Origin: CAYSUS01 sp964434165
GTDB taxonomy: Bacteria; Planctomycetota; Planctomycetia; Pirellulales; Thermoguttaceae
Length of the DNA: 15,762 nt
Reading direction: 5' to 3'
NCBI GenBank assembly: GCA_964434165.1
Contig: CAYSUS010000138.1
Coordinates: forward strand, 1-15,762
Part shown: positions 5,860 to 13,737 of the stretch, piece after piece
Position numbering within the stretch: position 1 is the first letter of the stretch
Layout of the letters: the number at the start of each line of letters is the position of its first letter
Notes under the pieces: generated by a model
Told to the model about the DNA's origin: nothing
The model's input: the letters and a program-made list of their open reading frames with translations, nothing else
The model's database searches: none
Made by a program: the position numbers and the translations under genes

Positions 5860-7374
5860 CTAGTTCGCCCGGGGCTTCACGACGAAATCCACCGAGCCCT
5901 GCGCGACCTCGCGCCGGTTCAGGTCCTCGATCGTCAGCTTCAGGGTGTGGCGGCCCGGGTAGAGCTCCTTCGGCAGGCTGAGGTAGTAGGGGATGAAGAA
6001 ATCGTGCCGCTGGTTCCGGCAGATCTCCTCCGTCGCCGGGAAGTCCTGCTTGGCTACTTGCTGGCCCCGCGCGTCGAAGATCTTGTAGCTGCCGTGCAGG
6101 CTCGTCTGGTAGCCCCGCGGAGTCGGCTGGCTGTGGAAGTTCTCGACCTCGACGTAGAGCAGCACCTCCTGGCCGGGCAGGAACTCGTTGCTGCCGAACT
6201 CCGTGTAGCATCCGAAGCTCTGAACCTCGGTGCAGAACGCCAGCCCCTTGACCGTCAGGGGCGCGGCGACCGACAGCTTGCTGACGGCCTCTGCCAGCAG
6301 CCGCTTGGCCTCGGCCGCCCGGCTCCGCCGATCGGGCGTGCGCTCCGCGTCCAACAGCGTGCCTAGTGCGTACACCTGAGTGGACCAGAATTCCTGCATC
6401 CCCGGCGGAACACCCGGGATGGGCTTCATGGCCTCGTTGCGCTGCCCGGCCGCCATGTAGAGCAGGCGAAGATGAACATGGGCGGCGATCTCCGCGTCGG
6501 TCTTCGGCGCCGGACTGACCTCCGCCTCCAGGCCCGCAATGGCCGCGGCGAGCTGGTCGTGCCAGGCCACTTCGACCTGCACGTCGTGCCGCGCCGGGAC
6601 CACGGCGTCGCGGCGAGGCTCGGGCGGGCTCCCGCTGTCGGCCGGGGGATGCGACAGCGCAGCCTCGTTTCCCGCCGCGCGGGACGGCGACGACGGCGTG
6701 CGCGTGCCGAAGTCCTCGCGCCGCGAGCCCGGAGGTGGCGGCCGAGGGATGCGTTTGTCCTGATCCGGTTTGGGCTGGCCCTTTGCCGCCCCGTGTCCAT
6801 CGTCTTCCCCTTGGGGATCGCCGGGCTCGGTCTCGCCGGCCCCCTCGCCACCGTCCTCCGCGGGCTGCTCGTGCTGGCCGGGCTGCTGCAAGCCACCGCG
6901 GCCAAGTGCCTCCATGCGGCGGCGGTACGCCAAGGCAACCCGGAAGTTGCGCATGATCGGGCCCCACAATGCAGGGTCGGTCTTCTGCAAATCCTCGATG
7001 AGGATCTGCTGCGCGTTGGGGTCGAGGTCCCCCCACTGGCGCAGCTCGGCCAGTATGGCTTGCAGATCCTGCGGCGACGGCGTGGCAGTCTGGCGCGGCG
7101 CTGTGGTGCTCAGGCCAGCCTGGATGCCAGCAGGGGCCGCGGTCCGGCAGCCCGACGGCGCCTGCGCATGATGGGGCGGCCTTGTGGGAGCGGAAGTCGC
7201 CCCAGGCGCCGCCGCAGCCGGAGCCATAGGCGCGGCGTTTTGTGGGTACGGCCCGGACGGCGGATCGGTCGCCAGGGGATGCGGCCCCTGAACGTACGGG
7301 GGCGCGCCCGCGCACCCGCCCAGGGCGAGCCCCGTCAACGCAGCTAAAGCGGCAGTAGCCAGTGACCTGAACAT
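5860..7374 (-). CDS. Predicted lipoprotein, function unknown
   Basis: The start at 7374 gives a 504-residue product with a clean lipoprotein signal peptide: a hydrophobic core (LATAALAALTGLALGG) ending in a lipobox-like LGGC with Cys21. Residues 22-90 are Pro/Ala-rich low complexity. A short helical segment follows (about 95-150, QDLQAILAELRQWGDLDPNA). A charged, Gly/Pro-rich linker spans about 150-240, and a further helical segment covers about 250-385. The C-terminal 115 residues look like a beta-sandwich (FLPGQEVLLYVEVENF; YPGRHTLKLTIEDLN) with conserved-looking Cys and aromatic residues. The frame stays open upstream to 8187, but that part is antisense to the neighbouring gene and lacks protein character. 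The product is probably anchored in the cell envelope. No enzymatic motif is visible. The gene converges with the CPBP gene, with a 31-bp gap. Confidence 0.8.
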   Translation of the reverse strand: MFRSLATAALAALTGLALGGCAGAPPYVQGPHPLATDPPSGPYPQNAAPMAPAAAAPGATSAPTRPPHHAQAPSGCRTAAPAGIQAGLSTTAPRQTATPSPQDLQAILAELRQWGDLDPNAQQILIEDLQKTDPALWGPIMRNFRVALAYRRRMEALGRGGLQQPGQHEQPAEDGGEGAGETEPGDPQGEDDGHGAAKGQPKPDQDKRIPRPPPPGSRREDFGTRTPSSPSRAAGNEAALSHPPADSGSPPEPRRDAVVPARHDVQVEVAWHDQLAAAIAGLEAEVSPAPKTDAEIAAHVHLRLLYMAAGQRNEAMKPIPGVPPGMQEFWSTQVYALGTLLDAERTPDRRSRAAEAKRLLAEAVSKLSVAAPLTVKGLAFCTEVQSFGCYTEFGSNEFLPGQEVLLYVEVENFHSQPTPRGYQTSLHGSYKIFDARGQQVAKQDFPATEEICRNQRHDFFIPYYLSLPKELYPGRHTLKLTIEDLNRREVAQGSVDFVVKPRAN

Positions 7375-7677
7375 CCGTCTGCGCACGATGCCCAATCGAG
7401 ATCCCACCCGCAGAATAGGGGGCAGATGATAATGAAACGCTCGATGCGAAGCAAGGCGGAAAGGGCGGATCAACGTCGGCTCGGTCCGGCAATATAGGCA
7501 GTACGCGGGTTTTCGGGGTCTAACGTGAAGAAGACACGAGCGCCCCGTTGCTGGAGTTTCGCGGTGCAGGGGGATGACTCCGTCTGTCTCGCGTGACAAA
7601 CTGGTGTCCGGCGGCGAGCCTGTCGCGCCGGCCGCCTTGGCGCGTTGAACCTCCCCCGACTGCCGGAGGGCTGAACG
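7375..7677. other. Divergent intergenic region
   Basis: No gene is seen in this 303-bp region between the lipoprotein and the isomerase-like gene. It contains a plausible minus-strand promoter at 7426-7454. On the plus strand, CCTCC (7650-7654) is complementary to GGAGG (7665-7669), the ribosome-binding site of the gene at 7678. No convincing plus-strand promoter was found. Confidence 0.5.
7426..7454 (-). promoter_or_regulatory. Candidate sigma-70 promoter for the lipoprotein gene
   Basis: On the minus strand, TTGCTT (7454-7449) and TATCAT (7431-7426, 5 of 6 consensus) are separated by 17 bases, the optimal spacing. The predicted transcription start is near 7419, giving a 5' leader of about 45 bases before the ATG at 7374. 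The local AT enrichment supports it; the -35 match is weak (3 of 6). Confidence 0.4.
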
Positions 7678-9159
7678 ATGGGCGGGAACCCGACCGATTT
7701 CGGCTGCGGCTGCGACGGCGACTGCGACCGGCGCCAGTTCCTGGCCGCGATGGGCACCACGTTCGGGGCGGCGGCCAGCGGGGCCCCGATCTCGGCCGTG
7801 CGAACCGGCGCAAGACGCGAGAGAACGCCGGCCCGGGTTCGCGTCGTGTTCCTTTATCCGCCGTCCCAGTCGTTTCGGGAGGATCCCGACGGCTGGTGGA
7901 GCTGGCCTGGCAACGAGTTCGACGCCGAGGGCCGCCAGAAGCAATACGTCGAGTCGCTGCGGTCCAGCGAGGCCGAGTTCGGCGTGAAGCTTGAGGTCGT
8001 CGATCGTCCGGTTGCCAATGCCGCGGAAGCCGAGCGGACCGCGCGCGAGACGGTCGATGCGCGGCCCGACGGCCTGCTGCTGGTGATGTTCTACAATCGC
8101 AGCCTGGCGGACGCGAACCTCCTGCTCAAGGCGGCGGAGCAGGCCGGCATCCCGGTGATCTTCTTCATTGGCCTGGGCGTGAAGCACGGCCCGGTGGCCC
8201 AGTACCGCCGGCCCGGCGTGTACTTCATTCAGTCGCTGGACAACCTGGAGGCCATCCGCAGCGGACTGGGCATGATCGGCGCGCGCAAGGCCCTGGCGCA
8301 GTGCCGGCTGCTGAGCATCACCGAGGCCAGGGAGCCTCGCGAGGGCGTGGAGGAGTTCCTCGGGATCGCGGTTCGCGTCATTCCCTTCTCACGATACGCG
8401 GAGCAGTTCGGCCGCGTCGAGGTGGACGACCGCGTTCGGTCGTGGATGGACTCGGTCCGCGGCAAGGCCAAGGAACTCCGCGGCATCACCGACGCGTCGA
8501 TGGCCAGCGCCGCCCGGGCGCATTTCGCCCTGACGAAGCTCCTGGAGGCGGAACAGGCCGACGGCGTGACCATGAACTGCCTGCGCCGGGGCATGCTCAA
8601 GCCGTGCGTGAGCTTCGCGATGCTCAACGACGCCCTGGTACCCGCCGCCTGCGAGAACGACCTTGCCGCCGCCTACACGCAGCTTCTCGGTCAGCTTCTC
8701 ACCGGCCGTCCGGGCTTCCAGCACAATCCATGCTACGAGACAGAAAAGAACCACTACTACGCCTCGCACTGTACGTGTCCGACGCGCTTGCACGGTCCCG
8801 AAGCGGACGGCCTGCCCTATCTCCTGCGGCGCTTCGCGCATACCAACGAAGGGAGCTGCGCGGTGCAGGTGTTCTGGGAGCCCGGCCACCCGGTGACCAT
8901 GGTCCGGTACTACCCGGGCAAGGCCCCGGCCCTGGACGTGTATTCGGGCAGGGTCGTCAAGTCGCATCCGATGCCACCCGCCGCGGGGTGCACGACCAAC
9001 GTGGAGATCGAGGTGACCGATCGCGCCGACGCCTGCATGGTCCGCGGGCACCACAACCTGCTGTTCTGCGGCGACCACGCGCGGCGGTTCCGGCTTTTCG
9101 CGCAGCTCCACAAGGTGAAGCTCGCCGAGACGGGATTCGAGGGGCCCTGGCCGGCTTGA
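7678..9159 (+). CDS. Tat-exported fucose/arabinose isomerase-like protein
   Basis: The 493-residue product begins with a Cys-rich leader (GCGCDGDCDRRQFL) in which Arg18-Arg19-x-Phe-Leu fits a twin-arginine export signal, followed by a short hydrophobic Ala/Gly stretch to about residue 40. Residues 53-215 resemble the N-terminal Rossmann-like domains of L-fucose isomerase-type proteins (DGLLLVMFYN; AGIPVIFFIGLG). Residues 290-500 resemble their catalytic C-terminal half (VTMNCLRRGMLKPCVSFAML; PAACENDLAAAYTQLL). Glu326 is a candidate metal ligand by analogy with FucI/AraA. The segment HNPCYETEKNHYYASHCTCP (349-368) and the later GHHNLLFCGDHARR (457-470) are rich in Cys and His. A GGAGGG ribosome-binding site lies 7 bases before the ATG. 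FucI and AraA are normally cytoplasmic, so export is odd. Actual activity and sugar are unknown. Confidence 0.75.
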   Translation: MGGNPTDFGCGCDGDCDRRQFLAAMGTTFGAAASGAPISAVRTGARRERTPARVRVVFLYPPSQSFREDPDGWWSWPGNEFDAEGRQKQYVESLRSSEAEFGVKLEVVDRPVANAAEAERTARETVDARPDGLLLVMFYNRSLADANLLLKAAEQAGIPVIFFIGLGVKHGPVAQYRRPGVYFIQSLDNLEAIRSGLGMIGARKALAQCRLLSITEAREPREGVEEFLGIAVRVIPFSRYAEQFGRVEVDDRVRSWMDSVRGKAKELRGITDASMASAARAHFALTKLLEAEQADGVTMNCLRRGMLKPCVSFAMLNDALVPAACENDLAAAYTQLLGQLLTGRPGFQHNPCYETEKNHYYASHCTCPTRLHGPEADGLPYLLRRFAHTNEGSCAVQVFWEPGHPVTMVRYYPGKAPALDVYSGRVVKSHPMPPAAGCTTNVEIEVTDRADACMVRGHHNLLFCGDHARRFRLFAQLHKVKLAETGFEGPWPA

Positions 9160-9178
9160 CGAGGAGCGCGAGCCCGAC

Positions 9179-10249
9179 TCACCGCCCGGCGTGAGCCCGC
9201 ACGGGCGCTCGCTCGGGCGGGGGCGATCCGAGCCGGATGATCAATCGCTCGAGGATCAAGCGCGCCGGCATGGCGCTTTCGCCCTTCAGATCGAGGTCGG
9301 CTTGCAGCAGCCAGCGGAAGAGCCGTGCGCCCCGCTCCCGGCCCAGGCGCCGCAGGTGGCGCTCGCTCTTGTGGATCGCGAACGGCTTGACGCCGGCCTG
9401 GGCGAGCGCCTCGCGAACCGCCAGCCCGCGACCCGCCGCCTCGGCCGCAAGCACCAGGCACGTCGCCGCCGCCAGGCGCCGCAGGCTGGCCGAGACCTGC
9501 GCGAGGATGCCGACCGGGCTCTCGCCCGCCAGGAGGAGACGGTCGAGCTGAACGAGCGCGTCCTGGAGGTTCCCGTCCAGGGTGGCGTCGAGCATGTCCC
9601 AGGTGGTCTTCGACCGCCACGAGCCGCACAGGGCGGCCACCTGCTCCGGCTGGACCTTCTCTCCCGCCGGCACCGCCAGCGCGAGCTTGGCAAGCTCCTG
9701 GTCGATAAGCCCCAGTTCGGAGCCGGCCAGCTCCACGAGCTGGTCCGCGGCCGCGGGGGCGATCTCCACGCCGTGGGCCTGCCTGGCCCAGGTGCGGATC
9801 CACCGAACGACCTGGCGGCCGTCGAGCGGCGTGCAGTCGATGGCCAGGCCCGACCGCGCCACGGCCTTGGCCAGGCGCGTGTTGCCGGGCCAGGTCCTGG
9901 TTTCGAGCACGAGCACGCCCGTGCGCCGCGGCCGGTCCACGTACTCCTCGAGCTGCGCGCGGAATCGCGTGACGAAATCCGCGGCGTCCTCCACGACCAC
10001 CAGGCGCTGCCCCGCGCCGAACATGGCGACCGTGGACAGCTCGTCGAGCACGTCCCGCAGCTCGACCTCGGTGCCGTCGAACGTGGCCGAGGAGAAGTCG
10101 CCTTCGCCCGGCCCCAACACGAAATCGCGGAGCCGCGCAAGCGCGTGCCGCTTCAGGAACGTCTCGGAGCCGAATACCACGCAGACCGCCTGCGCGGGGT
10201 GCTTCTCCGGCGAAGCCAGGTAATCCGTGGCCTTCAACGCATTGCCCAT
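9179..10249 (-). CDS. holA: DNA polymerase III subunit delta
   Basis: This 356-residue protein fits HolA, the delta subunit that opens the beta sliding clamp within the clamp-loader complex. The N-terminal AAA-like domain starts with CVVFGSETFLKRHALARLRD, which corresponds to the family's YLLYGDEPFLIEEAL segment. It continues with LSTVAMFGAGQRLVVVEDA (about residues 71-89), the typical 'T-x-P-F-F-G-x-x-R-L-V-V' region. The C-terminal collar domain is visible in LLLAGESPVGILAQVSASLRRL (about 238-259). The length is normal for the family. The start at 10249 was chosen because homology begins shortly after it; the open frame extends upstream through a repeat tract into the next gene. No strong ribosome-binding site is visible. 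The gene is downstream of and co-oriented with the secreted protein at 10329-12005, and convergent with the isomerase-like gene (19-bp gap). Confidence 0.88.
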   Translation of the reverse strand: MGNALKATDYLASPEKHPAQAVCVVFGSETFLKRHALARLRDFVLGPGEGDFSSATFDGTEVELRDVLDELSTVAMFGAGQRLVVVEDAADFVTRFRAQLEEYVDRPRRTGVLVLETRTWPGNTRLAKAVARSGLAIDCTPLDGRQVVRWIRTWARQAHGVEIAPAAADQLVELAGSELGLIDQELAKLALAVPAGEKVQPEQVAALCGSWRSKTTWDMLDATLDGNLQDALVQLDRLLLAGESPVGILAQVSASLRRLAAATCLVLAAEAAGRGLAVREALAQAGVKPFAIHKSERHLRRLGRERGARLFRWLLQADLDLKGESAMPARLILERLIIRLGSPPPERAPVRAHAGR

Positions 10250-10270
10250 GCGGCCAAGTATAGCCGTCCG

Positions 10271-10295
10271 GGGCAGGGCAGGGCAGGGCAGGGCA
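10271..10295. repeat. Five tandem GGGCA repeats
   Basis: Five perfect copies of GGGCA are followed by five further G residues, upstream of holA on the complementary strand. The tract lies 22 bases before the holA ATG, where a ribosome-binding site or spacer would be. Pentanucleotide repeats can change copy number by slippage. The repeated G-runs also satisfy a G-quadruplex pattern. Confidence 0.85.
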
Positions 10296-10328
10296 GGGGG
10301 CGGCTGCGGCCGCACGGCACCGATCCGC

Positions 10329-12005
10329 CTAACCGAACCGGTAGCGCCGCGGCCGACGGGCCGCCGGGTTGATGGGACGCACGTCGCGAACGCGGCCTCC
10401 GTCGGACCCTGACTCCAGGAAGACCCCCCGAGGCGTCTCAAAGACGGCCACGTTGCCCGCCTCGTCGCGTACCTCCAGGCGAAGATAGATCCGCTCGGGC
10501 ACCTCGGGCCCGGCCGTCCAGGCGTGCTCGCCCGTGTTCGCCAGATCGGTGGCGATCGCCGTCCACGATCCCGGCGCCGCGGTCTGGCTATAGAAGATCG
10601 AAACCGGACGCACGCCGAGCCGGCGGTCGGTGGCCTCCCAGCGAACGATCACCTGGTCGCTGCGCGAGCCCCGGCCCCGCTCGGCCGAGATCAGCCGCAC
10701 GGTCGGCCTGGTCAGGTCCACGCAGACCCATACGTCGGGCGACTCGCCCGCCGAGGGCGCCTGGACCGGCATCTGCGGGTCGGCCGAAGCGACAACGCGG
10801 AAGCCGTAGATCCCTTCGTCCGGCGCGGTGACGATCATGGGACTGCGCGCGTCGGAGTCCACCCCGAAGCTCTCCCAGGTCTGCCCGGCATTGCGCGTGC
10901 CGAACAGCTCCACCTGCCGGGCAAGAGGCCCGCGTGCCGGCCCCAGATCGTACTCCAGCTCGAACACCCGCGAGTTGACCATGCGAGGCCGCGTCCCCAG
11001 CGGCATTCCGTCCGGGGCGGCTGGCTCGGTTGGTTCGCGCGGCCCCCTGGGCGCATATTCGCGCCGCGGAGGAGCTTCGCCGAGGTGGCGCGAAGCTTCT
11101 TCCGACGGCGTCGCCATGCGCTCGTCAAGACCACCCGCGTGCGGCTCGAATCGCGATTGCCCATAGGGCCGATACGGGTCGGCGTCCCGGTAATCGGTCG
11201 AGGCCTGCCACGCCCCGCTCCCAGCCACGTCGCCCGGCCGCGAACCCGGGTCGGCGTCGGGCGGATCGCGGCCCGCCGGTCGCCAACGGTCGGCCAGGGC
11301 ATCGGCCTTGCGCCGAGCCTCGGCCAGGTTCAGCTCCGGCATGACCTGGGCGTGACTGACGGCCGGGTTTCCCGCGGCGTCGGACACCTCGGCGCGAATC
11401 TGGACGCGGTCCTGGCCGCCGTGGGGCACCCAGGTGACCGAGCCCGACTGGGTGTTGCCCTCCACGTCGACGCGGTCCCAATCGATCGTCACCGGCTGCC
11501 AGGGAAGGTCCGGGGCCTCGCGGTACTGAAGTCGGAAGCTCTCGCGCTTGGGCGCCAGCTCGGTGACCTGCCACCGCGCCGTGACCTGCCCGGCCTCGCC
11601 CGCCTCGGCCTTCAGGTCGAGCTGGGGAGGCGTGGTATCGACGACGACGCGGAGCTCGGGCTTGAACGGACCGGTGGGGCGCAGCCGCCCGGCCTTGTCC
11701 AGGGTCCGCACGAGGAACCAGTACTCCCCGTCGCTGACCGCGCGGAAGAGGAACTGCCCGTCCGTCGGAGCCACGCGCGCATAGGGCCGCCAGGTCACCC
11801 CCTGGTCCATCGACACGTACAGCCGCACCTCGGCCGGCTGCGGCGCCCCGGGCTCGGGATCCTCGATCCGGAAGGGGATCGAGAAGATGGTCTGTCGGGT
11901 GGCGATGGGTGCGGATGCGGCGGCCTCCGCGGGACCTTCGCCCGGCGCGCGCGGGGCCGGCGCGGCCAGGACCAGCCCGAGAACCAGCGACAAGCATCTC
12001 CCCAT
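10329..12005 (-). CDS. Secreted protein with duplicated beta-sandwich (Ig/Fn3-like) modules
   Basis: The start at 12005 gives a 558-residue protein with an N-terminal signal peptide (LSLVLGLVLAAPAPRA). A GAGGGAG ribosome-binding site precedes it, which decides against the ATG 22 codons further up. Two similar halves flank a disordered, charged linker (about residues 235-340). Each half has a block ending in a DxTxP motif (VVVDTTPPQLDL; VCVDLTRPTVRL). A module with an ARW or VRW strand (VTARWQVTE; VIVRWEATD) follows, and each ends in a strand plus Asp-Ala-Gly or Glu-Ala-Gly-Asn (VSDAAGNPA; VRDEAGNVA). These features are typical of immunoglobulin-like or fibronectin-III-like surface modules. 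No enzymatic motif is visible. The protein is probably exported or bound to the envelope. Its gene precedes holA, which is likely a chance neighbour. Confidence 0.78.
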   Translation of the reverse strand: MGRCLSLVLGLVLAAPAPRAPGEGPAEAAASAPIATRQTIFSIPFRIEDPEPGAPQPAEVRLYVSMDQGVTWRPYARVAPTDGQFLFRAVSDGEYWFLVRTLDKAGRLRPTGPFKPELRVVVDTTPPQLDLKAEAGEAGQVTARWQVTELAPKRESFRLQYREAPDLPWQPVTIDWDRVDVEGNTQSGSVTWVPHGGQDRVQIRAEVSDAAGNPAVSHAQVMPELNLAEARRKADALADRWRPAGRDPPDADPGSRPGDVAGSGAWQASTDYRDADPYRPYGQSRFEPHAGGLDERMATPSEEASRHLGEAPPRREYAPRGPREPTEPAAPDGMPLGTRPRMVNSRVFELEYDLGPARGPLARQVELFGTRNAGQTWESFGVDSDARSPMIVTAPDEGIYGFRVVASADPQMPVQAPSAGESPDVWVCVDLTRPTVRLISAERGRGSRSDQVIVRWEATDRRLGVRPVSIFYSQTAAPGSWTAIATDLANTGEHAWTAGPEVPERIYLRLEVRDEAGNVAVFETPRGVFLESGSDGGRVRDVRPINPAARRPRRYRFG

Positions 12006-12810
12006 GGCACGGCTCCCTCGTGGAGTGCAGCCCGAGTCCTCAGCCGGGCGCGCGGACGCAGCACGATCCACGTACGCGCACGCGCAGGCAGCGGGCGTGA
12101 CGCCTCAGGGTCCGTATCGGCGATGCCGATTGCGCGACTTGAGCGGAAAGTACCGAAAAAGGAGCCTGGGGTGGTTGCGAAGCGTGGGCAACGCACGACG
12201 ATTCCCCACCGCGCGCAAGCGCCGAGGTGTCTTGATGAGGGTCCGTGCGGGCCCCAAGGAACGAGTCAAGAACGACTCCGCGATTCGGGAGTCCGGCGGC
12301 TAGTCAGAACAGGAGAGAACCGAGCCAACGGAGTGGGGAGAGCCTGGTTGCCTTCGCCTCCGCGGCGGTCTCGATCCCGGTTGGCCCCGGGAGGAATCGG
12401 CCTCGACACGCCTTCCTTCCGTTTCACGGCATGGAAACGGATGATCAGACCCCGCGGGATGTCAAGCAGCTCCATGTAGCCGAGCCGTTGTGCCTTGGGA
12501 ATCGGTCGGACCGTCTGGACGGCCTTGGCTTCGACGAACAGGCAATCGCCGCGCCGATGGCGTCGTGGGCCGTCCGGGAGGCGTTGGTGAACGAGGCATT
12601 GCCTGACTCGCTGCCTGGAAGACGGAGACGACCGAGGCAACCGAGAGGGCCCCGTCATCGTGGCGGACTCCTGTTCCGTCCACCCGGTCATCCATCCAGC
12701 GTGCTGTCGAACGCGTCTTTCATCGGTCGGCAAGTGCGGAAGCTGTGTCTGCGTCGTCCCTGAACCGCCTTGCGTGCCCTCTTTTCCCTCCCAGGATCGT
12801 GCACAGCGAT
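12006..12810. other. Long gap with a gene remnant
   Basis: No intact gene is seen in this 805-bp region. The part nearest 12006 should hold the promoter of the secreted protein on the minus strand, but no good -35/-10 pair was found. A decayed GxxExxY-family coding segment lies on the minus strand at about 12386-12601. The plus strand has long open frames, but their products are Arg/Pro-rich shadows. The remainder shows no recognisable signal. Confidence 0.5.
12386..12601 (-). pseudogene. Remnant of a GxxExxY-family protein gene
   Basis: Read on the minus strand from about 12601, the translation DCLFVEAKAVQTVRPIPKAQ followed by RLGYMELLDIPRGLIIRFHA aligns with the C-terminal half of GxxExxY proteins. 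From memory, that family reads 'V-V-E-L-K-A-V ... P-I-H-E-A-Q-L-L-T-Y-L-x-L ... G-L-L-I-N-F-N ... G-I-R-R', and it belongs to the PD-(D/E)XK nuclease-like superfamily. The E-x-K core is present. The N-terminal half with the naming motif GxxExxY is missing: an upstream QCLVHQ could be a fragment of it, which would place a deletion between 12551 and about 12580. No start codon or ribosome-binding site fits, and the frame runs on to a stop at 12266 through unrelated sequence. The identity of the fragment is fairly convincing; the deletion boundaries are inferred. Confidence 0.6.
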
Positions 12811-13701
12811 TCAAGGAAAATCGATGGGGCTGACCTGTTCGCCGCCGGCGATCGTCGTCAGCGCGGCCACCACGTCGGGATCGGTATCGCTGGACAAGCC
12901 GCGGACCGATCCATCGACGAAGCCGGCATTGGCCACGCGGGGATGGCCGCTGCGGATGCCGCCTCCCGTTCGGTCGTTGACCTCGAAGCTGATCTGGGTC
13001 GCGTCCAAGTCGCGAGGCTCCGACCAGCGCACGCCTTCGCCGGCGGCCTCGACGATCAAGATCGTGTTGGACGCTCCATCCTGGATGTCTTGCACACGGC
13101 TGACGGAAGATCCGTCGGAGATGCAGCCCGGTCCCACGATCATCACGTAGCTGGTAGTCGAGGAGTCGGCCGACGGGTCCGAAGGGCAGCGGAAGACGGG
13201 AGGCATCTGCGAGGCCAGCGCGAGATTGTTCGGGCTGTCCCACGGCTCGTCCATGTCGTACTGGTCGTAGAGCAATTGCTGCTCCAGGTAGGGAAGGACG
13301 AGCACGCGCCAGCTATGCTTGGGCTTGCCATTCTCGTCGGGAATGTAGGCCGGCGGGAAGCACCCGTTCGCGCTCTCGTAGTTCAAGAGGGCCAGGTTGA
13401 TTTGCCGGAGGTTGTTCACACACTGGGCGCGGCGCGCGGCCTCGCGGGCCGCCTGGACGGCGGGAAGCAGCAGCGCCAGCAGGATTCCGCCACACACCAG
13501 GGCCACAACGAGGACTCCGGCCAGCACGGCGATGACGATCGGCGTCGCGGAGCTTCTCTGCGGGGCGGCCGCGGCGACGGGCGCCGGCCCGGGCACGGTC
13601 ACCGGCTTGCCGCATCCGGCGCACGGGCCGGTCTGGCCCGCGTACTGTTCGGCCACCTCGGTCTCGCGACCGCAATGAGGACAGCGGAAGTGGATCGCCA
13701 T
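12811..13701 (-). CDS. DUF1559 protein with N-terminal zinc ribbon and membrane helix
   Basis: This 296-residue product combines three parts. First is a zinc ribbon (residues 5-33) with Cys7, Cys10, Cys27 and Cys30. Second is a membrane helix (about 53-80). Third is a DUF1559 domain beginning with LLPAVQAAREAARRAQCVNN and ending with the H-x9-DG motif (His253, Asp263-Gly264, in HPRVANAGFVDGS). DUF1559 proteins are strongly expanded in planctomycetes and usually begin with a type IV pilin-like prepilin peptide. Here that peptide is replaced by the zinc ribbon and helix, so the protein is probably a membrane protein and not a processed pseudopilin. A CTGGAG sequence upstream serves as the ribosome-binding site. 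The gene is 36 bp downstream of eda on the same strand and may share its promoter. Function is unknown. Confidence 0.88.
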   Translation of the reverse strand: MAIHFRCPHCGRETEVAEQYAGQTGPCAGCGKPVTVPGPAPVAAAAPQRSSATPIVIAVLAGVLVVALVCGGILLALLLPAVQAAREAARRAQCVNNLRQINLALLNYESANGCFPPAYIPDENGKPKHSWRVLVLPYLEQQLLYDQYDMDEPWDSPNNLALASQMPPVFRCPSDPSADSSTTSYVMIVGPGCISDGSSVSRVQDIQDGASNTILIVEAAGEGVRWSEPRDLDATQISFEVNDRTGGGIRSGHPRVANAGFVDGSVRGLSSDTDPDVVAALTTIAGGEQVSPIDFP

Positions 13702-13737
13702 GGCTGGACTCCAGAGTCAGGGGGACGGCGCGAAGTC

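Noticed and set aside
10524..12479. 651-codon plus-strand open frame antisense to the secreted protein
   Set aside because: The minus-strand gene has a signal peptide, a good ribosome-binding site and repeated domains. The plus-strand frame has none of these.
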